A stretch of 39,012 nucleotides of DNA from Bacillota bacterium (GCA_021791495.1 JAJYWN010000040.1:1-39012), one strand, 5' to 3'; positions 8,789 to 17,161 are shown, numbered from the stretch's first letter. Notes: generated by a model from the sequence alone, not told the origin. Translations and numbers: made by a program.

Positions 8789-10801
8789 CTACATCACGGC
8801 CGGCGCCGGCAGACCCAGCGCCGCCAAGGCGCCACGCATGGCGACGGCGAAGGCCGCCACCAGGGCGACCCGGAAAGCCCGTTCGGGTTCAGCGGCCGAC
8901 AGGACCTTCACTTTTTCATAGAAGTCGGTGAAAGTCGAAGCTAGCGAGTAGACGTAGTCGGCAAAGAGCGATGGCACGTTGTTCTCGGCCGCGTCGTCCA
9001 GGATCTTCGAGAACTCGGCCATTTTTAGCACCAGGGCCTTCTCGGCCGGCTCAAGGTAAGCCGGCACTTCGACCTTCTCCCAGTCGATGGCGGCTTGCGG
9101 CCCGGATGAGGACGTCGCACCGTCCAATAGCCCCGCCTTCCGTAGGATGCTGTTGGCCCGCGCGTGGGCGTACTGCAGATAGGGCCCGGTGTTGCCTTGC
9201 ATACTCAGGGCTTCGGCGAAGTCGAAGACAATGAGTGAGTTGATATTATACTTCACCATGTAATAGCGGATGGCGCCCACGGCGATCTGGGTGGCCAAGT
9301 CCTCCAGCTCAGTCGGGGAGAACTCGGGGTGGCGGCGGGCCACTTCTTCCTTGGCCTTGTCGACGGCCCGCCAGATGAGGTCGTCGGCCTTGACGCCGAT
9401 ACCCTTGCGGCCGGACATGGCATAGACGGTCTTCTCGTTAGCCTCGACGTCCACGCCCAGTTCACGGGCGGTGTCGGGTGAGAGAGAGACTACCTCATAG
9501 CCGAAATGGATGGAATGGGCGGCCTCGTTCGGGAAACCCAACTTCTGCAGAGAGTAGCGAAGGATGTCCTGCAGGTACTTCTGGCGGATGTCAATCACGT
9601 TGATGACTACGTTGGCCTTGCCGAAGGTGGGGTGTTCGCCGTCCGGTGAGCCCTGGGCCGGGTCGGAGATGGAGGTCCACAGGGTCTGGCCGTTGGGCTG
9701 CCGCGGGGTGTGGACAGTGTAGCAAAAGTCCTTTCCCAGCACGCCGAACTTCCACATCTGGTAGGCGATATCTTTTGCGACGTAGGTGGCCGTCCCGTTC
9801 GAGCGGACCAAAACCTTATCCGGGTTTTCCAGGCCGGCGAATTCGGGCAGGTCTCCCAGCTTCACCACCCAGCAGCCGGCATTTGGGCCTTCGGTCTCGT
9901 GGATTAGCGAGCCGCCTTCTTTCAGCCGCTCGAAGCCGTGCCGCCAGAAACCCATGTTGATGATGTCGCTTTCCCAGGTCAGGACGTCGTAGAAGATGCC
10001 CAGGCCCCACATGGTGCGCAGGTGGCCCTTGACCACGCGGCGGGCGATATCTTTCGCCATGGGCGCCACGGAGGGGTCGCCGTCCTCGATGCGCTTCAGG
10101 ATGGCCTTCTGCTCTTCTTTTAGAGCGGGGTTATGGGTGTACTCCTCGTTTATGTCGGTGTATAGGTCCCAGCAGAAGTGGTCGAACAGTTCGTCGGGGC
10201 GCGGCCGGCGACCCAACTTCTCCAGGCCGAGGACGATGTCGGCCACGGTGGTGCCGGTATCGTCAATGTAGTTTTGGACCTCGACCTGGTAGCCGGCCCG
10301 GCGCTTCAGGCGCACCAGGACGTCGCCCAGGCAGGCGTTACGCAGGTGGCCGATGTGGGCCGCCTTGTTGGGGTTGATGTTGGTGTGCTCGATGACCACT
10401 TTGGCGTGGTCGGGCCGGGCCGGCATGGAGCCGAAACCCTCATCCTCGCCTGGACCGCTGGTTCGGACAGTCTTCGCCGCCAGGCTCAGGACCTCGCGGG
10501 CCAGACCTGGGGAATCGAAAATCACGTTCAAGAAACCAGCGCCCGTTACGGTATAGTCCTTCACACCGGGAATGTCCGCCGCGCGCAGGTGATCTATGAG
10601 GCGCTGGGCGATGGCCGATGGCCGGTCCCGGAGTACTTTCGCCGCCGAGAGGCAGATGGGCGTGGAAAGGTCACCGAAATCCAGGTTGGGCGGCGGCGCC
10701 AGAGGGATGTCCCCTGACCATGGGCCGCCGGAACTTTGGGTGAAGAAGGAGCGTATCTCTTCCCGGAGCTTCCGCTCCAAGGCATACGTGGGAGAAGTCA
10801 T
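8789..10801 (-). CDS. argS: arginyl-tRNA synthetase
   Basis: The 670-residue class I synthetase charges tRNA-Arg with arginine. It has the N-terminal tRNA D-loop-binding domain (LDFGDLSTPICLSAAKVL, GAGFLNVIF), the HIGH signature as NPNKAAHIGHLRNACLGD (His149-His152), the catalytic Rossmann domain with NYIDDTGTTVADI, the KMSKS equivalent MSGRKGIGVKA, and the helical anticodon-binding domain with LQYAHARANSILRKAG. It is longer than the roughly 560-residue Bacillus enzyme, mainly in the catalytic insertion region. The start at 10801 (MTSPTYALERKL) has GGAGGA upstream; an in-frame extension to 10852 has no site. A promoter is visible at 10870-10898. Confidence 0.97.
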   Translation of the reverse strand: MTSPTYALERKLREEIRSFFTQSSGGPWSGDIPLAPPPNLDFGDLSTPICLSAAKVLRDRPSAIAQRLIDHLRAADIPGVKDYTVTGAGFLNVIFDSPGLAREVLSLAAKTVRTSGPGEDEGFGSMPARPDHAKVVIEHTNINPNKAAHIGHLRNACLGDVLVRLKRRAGYQVEVQNYIDDTGTTVADIVLGLEKLGRRPRPDELFDHFCWDLYTDINEEYTHNPALKEEQKAILKRIEDGDPSVAPMAKDIARRVVKGHLRTMWGLGIFYDVLTWESDIINMGFWRHGFERLKEGGSLIHETEGPNAGCWVVKLGDLPEFAGLENPDKVLVRSNGTATYVAKDIAYQMWKFGVLGKDFCYTVHTPRQPNGQTLWTSISDPAQGSPDGEHPTFGKANVVINVIDIRQKYLQDILRYSLQKLGFPNEAAHSIHFGYEVVSLSPDTARELGVDVEANEKTVYAMSGRKGIGVKADDLIWRAVDKAKEEVARRHPEFSPTELEDLATQIAVGAIRYYMVKYNINSLIVFDFAEALSMQGNTGPYLQYAHARANSILRKAGLLDGATSSSGPQAAIDWEKVEVPAYLEPAEKALVLKMAEFSKILDDAAENNVPSLFADYVYSLASTFTDFYEKVKVLSAAEPERAFRVALVAAFAVAMRGALAALGLPAPAVM

Positions 10802-10869
10802 TAGCGTCAGAGTCCTCCGTGGCTTGGTGGCCCCGTTTATTGTTAAGCCCATAACTCTTGTACCTACCT

Positions 10870-10898
10870 ATTTTATCCACCCGCCGTGGGCTTGGCAA
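10870..10898 (-). promoter_or_regulatory. promoter of argS
   Basis: On the minus strand, -35 TTGCCA (10898-10893), 17 bp spacer and -10 TAAAAT (10875-10870), leaving a leader of about 60 nt. No T-box motif is seen in it. Confidence 0.75.
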
Positions 10899-10946
10899 CG
10901 TTTTGGGCGATGGTGTAGGAGGCGCGCGGTAAAGGCGCCGATGGAC

Positions 10947-10987
10947 AAGAAAAGATCCCGCACCATCAAGGCGCGGGATCTTTTCTT
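10947..10987. terminator. strong intrinsic terminator after tmRNA
   Basis: AAGAAAAGATCCCGC (10947-10961) and its exact complement (10973-10987) form a 15-bp stem with an 11-nt loop. A-rich and T-rich flanks make it usable on either strand. On the minus strand it ends the ssrA transcript just after the mature 3' end and before the argS promoter. Confidence 0.92.
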
Positions 10988-10991
10988 TTTG

Positions 10992-11340
10992 TGGAGGCGA
11001 GCGGAGTTGCACCGCTGTCCGCAGGCGTCTCGACAAGGGCTTCTACGAGCGTATTCGGTGCTTTGATCTCCCGCTACGGGCTCCCACCGACAGGATCCCG
11101 CTTTGGCAGCCCTATCTTATTTCCCGGACCAGTAGCCGGGCCGGCCCCAGTCGCGGTAGCCTGCTCTATGACGCCGCAGGTTCTCCACGCAGGCGAGGAT
11201 CACCGGGCGTTAACCGCCTTGTTAGGCGGCTAAAGCGTAGCTATTGTTGGCAGTTCTCTTTTTCCCGCGGATTAACGAGGTACGGGTGCTCGGCTCGCTG
11301 CTCTTGCCCCAACTACCCCCGTCGAAACTGATTCGCCCCC
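10992..11340 (-). ncRNA. ssrA: transfer-messenger RNA (tmRNA)
   Basis: The 349-nt RNA rescues stalled ribosomes together with SmpB, whose gene lies just upstream. The 5' end GGGGGCG (11340-11334) pairs with the 3' strand CGCCTCC to form the tRNA-like acceptor, followed by discriminator A at 10992; CCA is not encoded. The 5' region has TTTCGACGGGGG, and the 3' T arm contains GGTGCAACTCC. The tag frame ends AAC AAT AGC TAC GCT TTA GCC GCC TAA, giving a tag ending NNSYALAA. With resumption near GTTAATCC the tag would be (A)RGKKRTANNSYALAA, or one residue shorter; the resume codon is inferred. Confidence 0.96.
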
Positions 11341-11408
11341 GAGGTTTTCGCCCTGCCAAGCGAAGCGTTGTGGCTTTTTTCTGTCAACCCTTGAAAAGGG
11401 GTAGTACC

Positions 11409-11437
11409 ATTATATAAGACCACCCTATGTTTGGCAA
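11409..11437 (-). promoter_or_regulatory. promoter of ssrA
   Basis: On the minus strand, -35 TTGCCA (11437-11432), 17 bp spacer and perfect -10 TATAAT (11414-11409). Transcription would start about 60 nt before the mature 5' end. A TTGACA further downstream lacks a matching -10. Confidence 0.8.
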
Positions 11438-11504
11438 CGGCGGCCGTCAACATTAGTGCAGTAAATACCTGGGCTTTCATTCACCGGCGTGCCACCGAGC
11501 GATG

Positions 11505-11978
11505 CTAGTATCTGTCAATCTTACCCCGCACGGCCCGTTCGATCTCTCGTTCGGTGTCGCGGCGGGCGATCTCATCCCTCTTATCGTAAAGATGCTTGCC
11601 CTTCGCCAGACCCAGCTCGACCTTGGCCTTGCCCCGCCGGAAGTAGAGCCGCAGCGGGACCAAGGTGTATCCCTTTTCCCTGGTCTTCTGATGCAGCTTC
11701 AAGATCTCGCTCTTATGCATCAAGAGGCGCCTAATACGGACGGGATCCACATTGAAACGGTTCCCTTGTTCGTAAGCTGAAATGTGCACGTTATACAGGA
11801 ATATCTCGCCGTCCTGGACGGCGGCGTAGGAATCCCGGAGGTTGGCGCGACCCAAGCGGAGCGACTTGACTTCGGTGCCCGTGAGGGCCAGGCCGGCCTC
11901 GTATGTTTCCTCGATGAAATAGTCGTGCCTGGCCTTTCGGTTATCGGCCACGACCTTGATCCCATCTTCCTTGGGCAC
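11505..11978 (-). CDS. smpB: SsrA-binding protein SmpB
   Basis: The 157-residue protein binds the tRNA-like end of tmRNA and delivers it to stalled ribosomes. Family motifs are [49 protein letters not shown], the HKSEI segment, and the basic C-terminal tail with [19 protein letters not shown]. The GTG start at 11978 has GGAGG seven bases before it. It is followed by ssrA on the same strand, so the protein and its RNA partner are adjacent, and it lies downstream of rnr, the RNase that degrades tmRNA-tagged messages. An extended -10 promoter at 12110 may drive it separately. Confidence 0.97.
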   Translation of the reverse strand: MPKEDGIKVVADNRKARHDYFIEETYEAGLALTGTEVKSLRLGRANLRDSYAAVQDGEIFLYNVHISAYEQGNRFNVDPVRIRRLLMHKSEILKLHQKTREKGYTLVPLRLYFRRGKAKVELGLAKGKHLYDKRDEIARRDTEREIERAVRGKIDRY

Positions 11979-12109
11979 CGCCGTCCCTCCTCTCCGGACC
12001 TGGTACTTTCGGTTGCTCCGGTTCTACTGGGCGCTTTGCTGTAATGCACCAACTTTCAGTATTGCCAACCGGTAACCAGATATTGCCTATCCGCGACGGT
12101 CACCGAGCC

Positions 12110-12118
12110 ATTATACCA
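12110..12118 (-). promoter_or_regulatory. extended -10 promoter ahead of smpB
   Basis: On the minus strand, TGGTATAAT (12118-12110) has a perfect -10 and the TGn extension, just past the rnr stop. No good -35 is seen. The leader to smpB would be about 125 nt. Confidence 0.55.
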
Positions 12119-12129
12119 CAAGCCGGATA

Positions 12130-14187
12130 TCAAGAAGGGACAAGCTCAAGGTCTATCAGGCGGTCCTCGACGTTGACGCGGACCAGGCGTACGCGCACCG
12201 TTTGTCCGACGCGGAACGTCCGCTTGGTAAGCTCTCCGACCAGACGATGGCGCGGCGCGTCGTATAGGTAATAGTCATCGTGGAGCGCCGAGACGTGGAC
12301 CAATCCCTCCACGAGATTCTCCATCTCTACGAAGAGGCCGAAGGGTTCCACACCGGTAACGACACCGCCGAACTCCTCTCCAAGGAAAGGCTCGATGAAC
12401 TCCACTTTCTTGACGTCCACCGACTCCAGTTCCGCTTCGTCGGCCGTCCGCTCTCCCGCCGAGCAATGGTCGGCCAGGTCGGGGAAGGTTTCCTGCCAGC
12501 GCGTCAACTTCTTAGGGTGCGGCCTCCCCACCGTCAGCACCTCGGTGAGGACACGGTGGACCAAGAGGTCCGGATAGCGGCGGATGGGAGACGTGAAGTG
12601 ACAGTAGTGGCGGGCCGCCAGCGCGAAATGGCCCAGGGGCCTGGCGGCGTAGCGGGCCTTTTGGAGTGAGCGGAGCAGCATGTTCTGCACCAGGCGGCCG
12701 TCCCTTGTCCCCCTGACCTGCTCCAGGATGTTCTGGATGACCGAAGGGTGCACCCTCTCCGGAGGGATGCGGACCTTGGCGAAACCCAGCTCGCGCAGGG
12801 ACGCCTGAAGCTCCTTCATCTTCGCCGGGGTCGGCTGCTCGTGCACCCGGTACACCGCAGGCACCTCGGCCCATTGTAGATACTCCGCCACCGTCTCATT
12901 GGCGGCCAGCATGAACTCCTCGATGATCTGGTCGGCGATGGTGCGCTCATAGCGGCGAATGGCGGTGGGACGGCCGGCGGCATCGAGCAGGACCTTGTCC
13001 TCCGGGAAATCGAAGTCGATGGCGCCGCGCTCCAGGCGGCGGGACCGCAGCTTCGTAGCCAAGTCCCTGGCCCGCTCCAAGTCAGTCTGGAGGCCGGACT
13101 TGCCGGCGCCGCCAGGGGTGCCGATGGCGGCCGGGCCGATGTCCGGCAATGGTGGCGGCGTGTCTTCGGGCCGGGGCGGCGTCCAAGCGCCGAGGGATGC
13201 GGCCACCTGCTTGTATGTCAGACGGGCGGCGCTCTGGATCACTGAACGAGCGAAGGTGTACCGCTCGCGGCGGCCCTGGGCGTCGAACTCCATGAAAACG
13301 CTGACGGTGAGCCGGTCCACGGACGGGTTCAGACTGCAGATGCCATTGGAGAGCGCCGGGGGAAGCATCGGCAGGACGCGGTCGACGAGGTAGACGCTGG
13401 TGGTACGGTGCGCGGCCTCCTTGTCCAGTACCGTCCCCTCCGTCACGTAGTGAGAGACGTCGGCAATGTGCACCCCCAGGCGGGTTCGGCCGTCACCCAA
13501 GTCCTCCACCGACACCGCATCGTCTAAGTCCTTGGCGTCCTCGCCATCGATGGTGAAAACCGTGACTTCCGAGGCACCCCCTCTCAAGTCGAGCCGGCCG
13601 GCCAGTTGCTCGGCCATCACTTCCTGGGGGGCGGAGGCAGCCGCGGCCAGCACCGCGGGAGGGAAGCTGAGGGGTAGCCCGTGGGAGCGGGCCACCACGG
13701 CGATGTCCAGGCCGGGCGTGCCCTGGCGGCCCAGCACTTCCACCACCTGACCGTGGACTGGCCCGAGGGGTTTCTGGGGATAGGCCGAGACGGCGGCCAC
13801 CACCGTCTGCCCTGACAGAGGCTCCAAAGCGAGGGACGGGACGGTGCGCCCGGCGGCCCCCGGTTGGGAGCCATCCAGGAGCATCAGCGGGAAGCGCTTA
13901 TCGTTGGGCTCAAGGAAAAACCCGTCCCCGCGCCGGACCACGCCGACCCATTGGCGGTTAGTCCGCTCCACCACCTTCTCAATGGTGGCGTAGGGAACCC
14001 CACCCGCCCCGTGCCGGCGCCGTGCCCGCGCCAAAACGCGGTCTTCGTGGACGGCGCCACCGGTACCGTGCTCGTCTACCAGGTACGGGCGCAGGTCGGG
14101 GTCGTCGGGGAGGAATTGAAACTGCCCGGCCCGCCTGACGATCAGGCGGCCGGGCATCAAAGGAGAGACGTGGGACGCGCGGGCCAC
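12130..14187 (-). CDS. rnr: ribonuclease R
   Basis: The 685-residue RNB-family exoribonuclease degrades structured RNA 3'-5' and works with tmRNA-SmpB in removing defective messages. It has N-terminal cold-shock domains (MPGRLIVRRAGQFQFLPDD, then GQVVEVLG), the catalytic RNB core with TIDGEDAKDLDDAVSVE (metal-binding aspartates), HIADVSHYV, ERTIADQIIEEFMLAANETVA, HFTSPIRRYPDLLVHR, and a C-terminal S1 domain (EEFGGVVTGVEPFGLFVEM). It lacks the helix-turn-helix N-terminus of some RNase R proteins and is shorter than the 779-residue Bacillus protein. A Pro/Gly-rich stretch (about residues 340-368) interrupts the core. The GTG at 14187 starts 4 bp after the HD gene stop with no clear ribosome binding site; an ATG ten codons on is an alternative. 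Confidence 0.96.
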   Translation of the reverse strand: MARASHVSPLMPGRLIVRRAGQFQFLPDDPDLRPYLVDEHGTGGAVHEDRVLARARRRHGAGGVPYATIEKVVERTNRQWVGVVRRGDGFFLEPNDKRFPLMLLDGSQPGAAGRTVPSLALEPLSGQTVVAAVSAYPQKPLGPVHGQVVEVLGRQGTPGLDIAVVARSHGLPLSFPPAVLAAAASAPQEVMAEQLAGRLDLRGGASEVTVFTIDGEDAKDLDDAVSVEDLGDGRTRLGVHIADVSHYVTEGTVLDKEAAHRTTSVYLVDRVLPMLPPALSNGICSLNPSVDRLTVSVFMEFDAQGRRERYTFARSVIQSAARLTYKQVAASLGAWTPPRPEDTPPPLPDIGPAAIGTPGGAGKSGLQTDLERARDLATKLRSRRLERGAIDFDFPEDKVLLDAAGRPTAIRRYERTIADQIIEEFMLAANETVAEYLQWAEVPAVYRVHEQPTPAKMKELQASLRELGFAKVRIPPERVHPSVIQNILEQVRGTRDGRLVQNMLLRSLQKARYAARPLGHFALAARHYCHFTSPIRRYPDLLVHRVLTEVLTVGRPHPKKLTRWQETFPDLADHCSAGERTADEAELESVDVKKVEFIEPFLGEEFGGVVTGVEPFGLFVEMENLVEGLVHVSALHDDYYLYDAPRHRLVGELTKRTFRVGQTVRVRLVRVNVEDRLIDLELVPS
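14124..14155 (-). other. stable GC-rich hairpin in the first codons of rnr
   Basis: Bases 14124-14138 and 14142-14155 pair almost completely (14 bp, one bulged base, 3-nt loop). It covers codons 11-21, just after the alternative ATG. It could modulate translation of rnr; coding constraint alone could also explain it. Confidence 0.6.
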
Positions 14188-14191
14188 TCGC

Positions 14192-14743
14192 TTACAGACC
14201 TAACTGGTCGGAAATGCCCTGCATGGCCTCGAGGGACAGGCCGATGAAGTCCTCCAGACCCAGGTTCAGTTCGGAGCAGCGCTTAATGACCTCGCGGTTG
14301 GCTCCGCGGGCGAAGGCCTTCTCGCCGAAGCGCTTCATGATGAACTCGGTGTCGATGGCCGACAGCTTCTTGGCCGGGTTGATCAGGGCGGCGGCCACGA
14401 TGAGGCCGGTGACCGGGTCCGAGAAGTGCAGCGCCTTATCCAGGGCCGTGTTGCGGGGCAGGCCATGAAACTCGTTATGGACCTTGACGGCGTAGACGAT
14501 GTCGGGGTCCACGCCCAGCTTCTCCAGCATCTCCGCACCGACGATGGAGTGGCTGGCGGCGTCGCCCTTGGTCTGCTCGTAGTCGATATCGTGCAGGAGG
14601 CCGGCCACACCCCACCGCTCCTCGTCCTCACCGAAGTGGCGGGCCAGGCGGCGCATGACGGCCTCCACGGCCAGGATGTGCTTGCGCAGGTTGGCGTTCT
14701 GGATGTTCTCCTCCATCAGGCGGAGGGCTTCACTTCTGTCCAT
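14192..14743 (-). CDS. HD domain phosphohydrolase-like protein
   Basis: The 183-residue cytoplasmic protein has the metal-binding HD signature: KHILAVEAVMRRLA, then GLLHDIDYEQTKGDAASHSIVGAEML, and YAVKVHNEFHG, followed by LHFSDPVTGLIVAAALINP. This matches small HDIG-type proteins acting on nucleotides or phosphoesters; the substrate is unknown. AAAGGAG lies upstream of the ATG at 14743. It sits 4 bp before rnr and 22 bp after the thioesterase gene, so the three are probably one transcript, although their functions do not obviously connect. Confidence 0.9.
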   Translation of the reverse strand: MDRSEALRLMEENIQNANLRKHILAVEAVMRRLARHFGEDEERWGVAGLLHDIDYEQTKGDAASHSIVGAEMLEKLGVDPDIVYAVKVHNEFHGLPRNTALDKALHFSDPVTGLIVAAALINPAKKLSAIDTEFIMKRFGEKAFARGANREVIKRCSELNLGLEDFIGLSLEAMQGISDQLGL

Positions 14744-14765
14744 TCAACTGGCTCCTTTCCGCTAA

Positions 14766-15332
14766 TCACTTCTGCTTCTGTTCGGAGGCAGTTTGTCCGA
14801 ACATGCTGGGGAGGTGGTCGACGCCTATCTTGGAGGCCGGCACGCGCATGAAGGTGGCCCGGCCTTCGGCCAGCACCTTCCCGCTCTCGTCCTCAAGCTG
14901 GGACTCCATCTCGAAAAGGCGACCGCCGCGCTCCTCCGACAGACGGGCGGAGGCGGTGACGGGGCGGCCAAGGCCGATGGGCGCCTTGAACTTCACTTCC
15001 ATCCGGGCGGTGACCACGGGCAGCCCACGCAGGTACAGGAAGTTTGCCATGACGTCGTCCAGGATAGTGCTGATGAGACCGCCGTGCATGTGGCCAGGGT
15101 AGCCCTGATGCTCGGGCCCAGGGACGAAGGTGGTGCGGACTGTGTCATCACTCACCAGGAACTGCAGGTGCAGGCCGATGGGATTGGTGGGCCCGCAGGC
15201 GAAACACGGGTTGTCGGGGCGGTTGGGCGCCACGCGCCACCCTTGGATGGCGACCGTCGCCTCCCCGGCGGCGTCACCTTTCATGTTCAGCACTGTCTTT
15301 TCCGTTGTCTGTTCCGGCTCTATGCTAGCCAT
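14766..15332 (-). CDS. hotdog-fold thioesterase (PaaI-like)
   Basis: The 188-residue protein has the hotdog acyl-CoA thioesterase pattern: CFACGPTNPIGLHLQF, then GHMHGGLISTILDDVMANF with the typical HGG-x-aspartate active-site helix, followed by strands containing ARMEVKFKAPIGLGRPV. The substrate is not predictable. The ATG at 15332 has AAAGGAAAG before it; an upstream in-frame start at 15362 runs back into the terminator of secG. A leading 40-residue polar segment precedes the domain. It lies immediately after that terminator, so it needs its own promoter or read-through. Confidence 0.88.
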   Translation of the reverse strand: MASIEPEQTTEKTVLNMKGDAAGEATVAIQGWRVAPNRPDNPCFACGPTNPIGLHLQFLVSDDTVRTTFVPGPEHQGYPGHMHGGLISTILDDVMANFLYLRGLPVVTARMEVKFKAPIGLGRPVTASARLSEERGGRLFEMESQLEDESGKVLAEGRATFMRVPASKIGVDHLPSMFGQTASEQKQK

Positions 15333-15360
15333 CTTCTTTCCTTTTTCCCCAAAACAAACC

Positions 15361-15388
15361 AAAAAACCTCAACCTTTCGGTTGAGGTT
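15361..15388 (-). terminator. intrinsic terminator of secG
   Basis: On the minus strand, AACCTCAACC and GGTTGAGGTT form a perfect 10-bp stem with a 4-nt loop, followed by TTTTTT. It lies 25 bp past the secG stop. Confidence 0.92.
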
Positions 15389-15412
15389 GGCTATGCGGTT
15401 CGAAATCCCCTG

Positions 15413-15637
15413 CTACCGAATAAGGGTCAGGGCGATGGATGAGAACATGAAAGCGATGGCGAACCCCGTGGTGATACGGGCTAAGACGTCGTCCAACCCC
15501 TTCTTCTTCCCAAACAACGTGGTGGCGCCGCCGGCGATGGCGCCCGACAGACCGGCGCTGCGCCCGGATTGGAGCAAGACACCGGCGATGATGCCGATCG
15601 AGAAGATAATGTGGAGAACAAGGACCACGGTGTGCAT
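15413..15637 (-). CDS. secG: preprotein translocase subunit SecG
   Basis: The 74-residue membrane protein is a SecYEG translocon subunit. It has two hydrophobic helices (about residues 3-22 and 52-72) joined by the conserved cytoplasmic loop LLQSGRSAGLSGAIAGGATTLFGKKKGLDDVLARIT. Length and loop are typical. A promoter with an extended -10 lies upstream and a strong terminator follows, so it is a single-gene unit here, although it sits between eno and rnr as in many Firmicutes. Confidence 0.95.
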   Translation of the reverse strand: MHTVVLVLHIIFSIGIIAGVLLQSGRSAGLSGAIAGGATTLFGKKKGLDDVLARITTGFAIAFMFSSIALTLIR

Positions 15638-15690
15638 TCTGTAATCCCCCGCAAAATCGTTGAAGTCAGGACGGCCAATCGAGCACGTTC

Positions 15691-15720
15691 ATTCTAGCAT
15701 AGGCCATGGCCCGACCGCAA
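15691..15720 (-). promoter_or_regulatory. promoter of secG
   Basis: On the minus strand, -35 TTGCGG (15720-15715), 18 bp spacer and -10 TAGAAT (15696-15691), preceded by TGC, an extended -10. Confidence 0.65.
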
Positions 15721-15722
15721 CG

Positions 15723-15754
15723 CCTTGACTATTGACAGCCTTGACTATTGACAG
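15723..15754. repeat. two exact tandem copies of a 16-bp sequence
   Basis: CCTTGACTATTGACAG occurs at 15723-15738 and again at 15739-15754. It lies just past the stop codon of the next minus-strand gene. No function is apparent. Confidence 0.9.
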
Positions 15755-15760
15755 CCGCGG

Positions 15761-16420
15761 CTATTTGCCCGCGTTGATGAAAGCCGACTTGTCGAGCCGC
15801 CTGGTCTTGGCGTTTCCGCCGACGACAGGCTGAAGCGTGATCTGATAGGTGGAGTATTCAAGCGAAGTTGCTTTGGGAGTCTCGAGAAACACCAGCGACT
15901 GCTCGAATTCCGAATAACTGTCATCCACCTGGAACTGGCCGGTCGTGGGGTCAAGGTCCTTTCCCGTGCTGAAGAAGATCCGGTAGTAACCGGTCGAAAC
16001 GTTGCTCATGGTCGCCTTTTCCTTTGATCTGACGTACATCGACCGCTGGGTCCGGGAGTCCCTAACCAACTTGACGATAGCATCGTACTCCGTACCGTTG
16101 TCGACCGTCAGACTGCCGAGTCCTCCCGTGGCGCGGGCTACGCCCATTTCGGTGCCACTGGCGGGACGCACCTTTGCTCCCGAGTCTCCGGGTGTGACAG
16201 GAGGGGACGTCGCCGACGCTGACCCGGTTTGTGCGGCGGACGGACTGCCGGTCTCGGGACCCGTCGGGAGTCCGGACGGACTGTGCCTGCCCTGGGTGGC
16301 GATAACCAGAACCGCGATCAGGATGATCTGCCAAAGAGGTGGAAGGCAGCCCAACCGTCGGACCCGATTAGGCGCGGGCCGACCACTTCCGTTGGGGTCT
16401 TGGAAATTCTCCATACTCAT
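15761..16420 (-). CDS. membrane-anchored hypothetical protein
   Basis: A short cytoplasmic N-terminus with basic residues (RVRRLGCLPP) is followed by one membrane helix (LWQIILIAVLVIA), a Gly/Ser/Pro/Thr-rich linker of about 55 residues, and a C-terminal extracytoplasmic domain of about 115 residues. The domain begins LTVDNGTEYDAIVKLV, contains MYVRSKEKATMSNVSTGYYRIFFSTGKDLD, and ends ITLQPVVGGNAKTRRLD. This pattern looks like a compact beta domain of unknown role; no enzymatic motif is visible. The start is uncertain: ATG at 16420, ATG at 16414 and GTG codons at 16423 and 16426 are all in frame, and none has a good ribosome binding site. Confidence 0.75.
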   Translation of the reverse strand: MSMENFQDPNGSGRPAPNRVRRLGCLPPLWQIILIAVLVIATQGRHSPSGLPTGPETGSPSAAQTGSASATSPPVTPGDSGAKVRPASGTEMGVARATGGLGSLTVDNGTEYDAIVKLVRDSRTQRSMYVRSKEKATMSNVSTGYYRIFFSTGKDLDPTTGQFQVDDSYSEFEQSLVFLETPKATSLEYSTYQITLQPVVGGNAKTRRLDKSAFINAGK

Positions 16421-16502
16421 CACCACTGTGGTTCATTGGCCGCTGGTGCTTTCCTCCTATCTCTGGAAAATCACAGCCGAATGTCCGGTCGGAAACGCAC
16501 AA

Positions 16503-16526
16503 GGACCGGCCATCCGTGGCCGGTCC
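16503..16526. other. orphan perfect hairpin in a divergent intergenic region
   Basis: GGACCGGCCA (16503-16512) and TGGCCGGTCC (16517-16526) form a perfect 10-bp stem with a 4-nt loop. It lies between a minus-strand gene and the plus-strand spore-protein gene, so no annotated gene ends here. It may be an operator or mark the end of a small RNA; no U tract follows. Confidence 0.6.
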
Positions 16527-16662
16527 AGCCTGTGTTCGAGACGCCGACAAGAGGAGGAAACACGCTTATTCTCCGCATTTCGCGCCCTCGGCAAACGGGG
16601 AAAAAACCCCAGCATGAAGTGGATTTCCGGGGAAAACCTAGCTACCAGAGGAGGTGATAAAG

Positions 16663-16989
16663 ATGGCACAAGGAAGTCAGACTTCGAACAAGGCTTTGGT
16701 CCGGGGCGCGGAAACGGCCCTCGACCGGTTCAAGTATGACATTGCCAATGAGGTTGGCATCGGTCAGCAGGTGCGTGACGGATACTGGGGCGACGTCCCG
16801 GCCCGGCAGTGCGGAGCCGTGGGCGGCCACATGGTCAAGCGGATGATTGCCTTGGCCGAGCAGAGCCTGGCTCAGGGCGGCACCCTCCCGCAGGTAGGCG
16901 GCGTAGGTGGCGTCGGCGGAGCTGGTGGAGTCGGCACCGCGGGCGGTGGGTTCACCCGCGCCGGCGGCACCACTGGAACCACCAGGTAG
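16663..16989 (+). CDS. alpha/beta-type small acid-soluble spore protein with Gly-rich tail
   Basis: Residues 9-71 match the alpha/beta SASP family, which coats and protects DNA in dormant spores: NKALVRGAETALDRFKYDIANEVGI, then GAVGGHMVKRMIALAEQSLA. The germination protease site corresponds to the NEVGI segment. The start at 16663 follows AGGAGGTGAT, close to the ideal ribosome binding site. A possible forespore sigma-G-like promoter is GCATG (16612) with AAACCTA (16634) at 17 bp, a weak match. Residues 78-108 form a Gly/Val/Ala/Thr tail (GGVGGVGGAGGVG) unusual for the family, and the central loop holds an extra YWGDVPARQC. A hairpin follows the gene. It shows that the organism is, or descends from, a spore former. 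Confidence 0.92.
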   Translation: MAQGSQTSNKALVRGAETALDRFKYDIANEVGIGQQVRDGYWGDVPARQCGAVGGHMVKRMIALAEQSLAQGGTLPQVGGVGGVGGAGGVGTAGGGFTRAGGTTGTTR

Positions 16990-17016
16990 CAGTAGGAGAC
17001 CGCAATCGGATGAAGA

Positions 17017-17045
17017 CAAGGGGGAAGCCCAGTGCTTCCCCCTTG
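17017..17045 (+). terminator. hairpin after the spore-protein gene
   Basis: CAAGGGGGAAGC (17017-17028) pairs perfectly with GCTTCCCCCTTG (17034-17045) around a 5-nt loop. There is no clear U run after it, so it may terminate weakly or mainly protect the transcript end. Confidence 0.7.
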
Positions 17046-17132
17046 TGCAGCTTGTCGTGCCGGGAGATAGTGCTGATTCCGACCATCTTGTATCTCGGGA
17101 CACTCCTTGGAGGGAGAGAGCGTGTCCTTCAG

Positions 17133-17161
17133 TTGACGTGTTTCGACTGCCGTACTATGCT
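17133..17161 (+). promoter_or_regulatory. probable promoter of the MFS gene
   Basis: TTGACG (17133-17138), 17 bp spacer and TATGCT (17156-17161), about 70 bp before the start codon. Confidence 0.55.
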
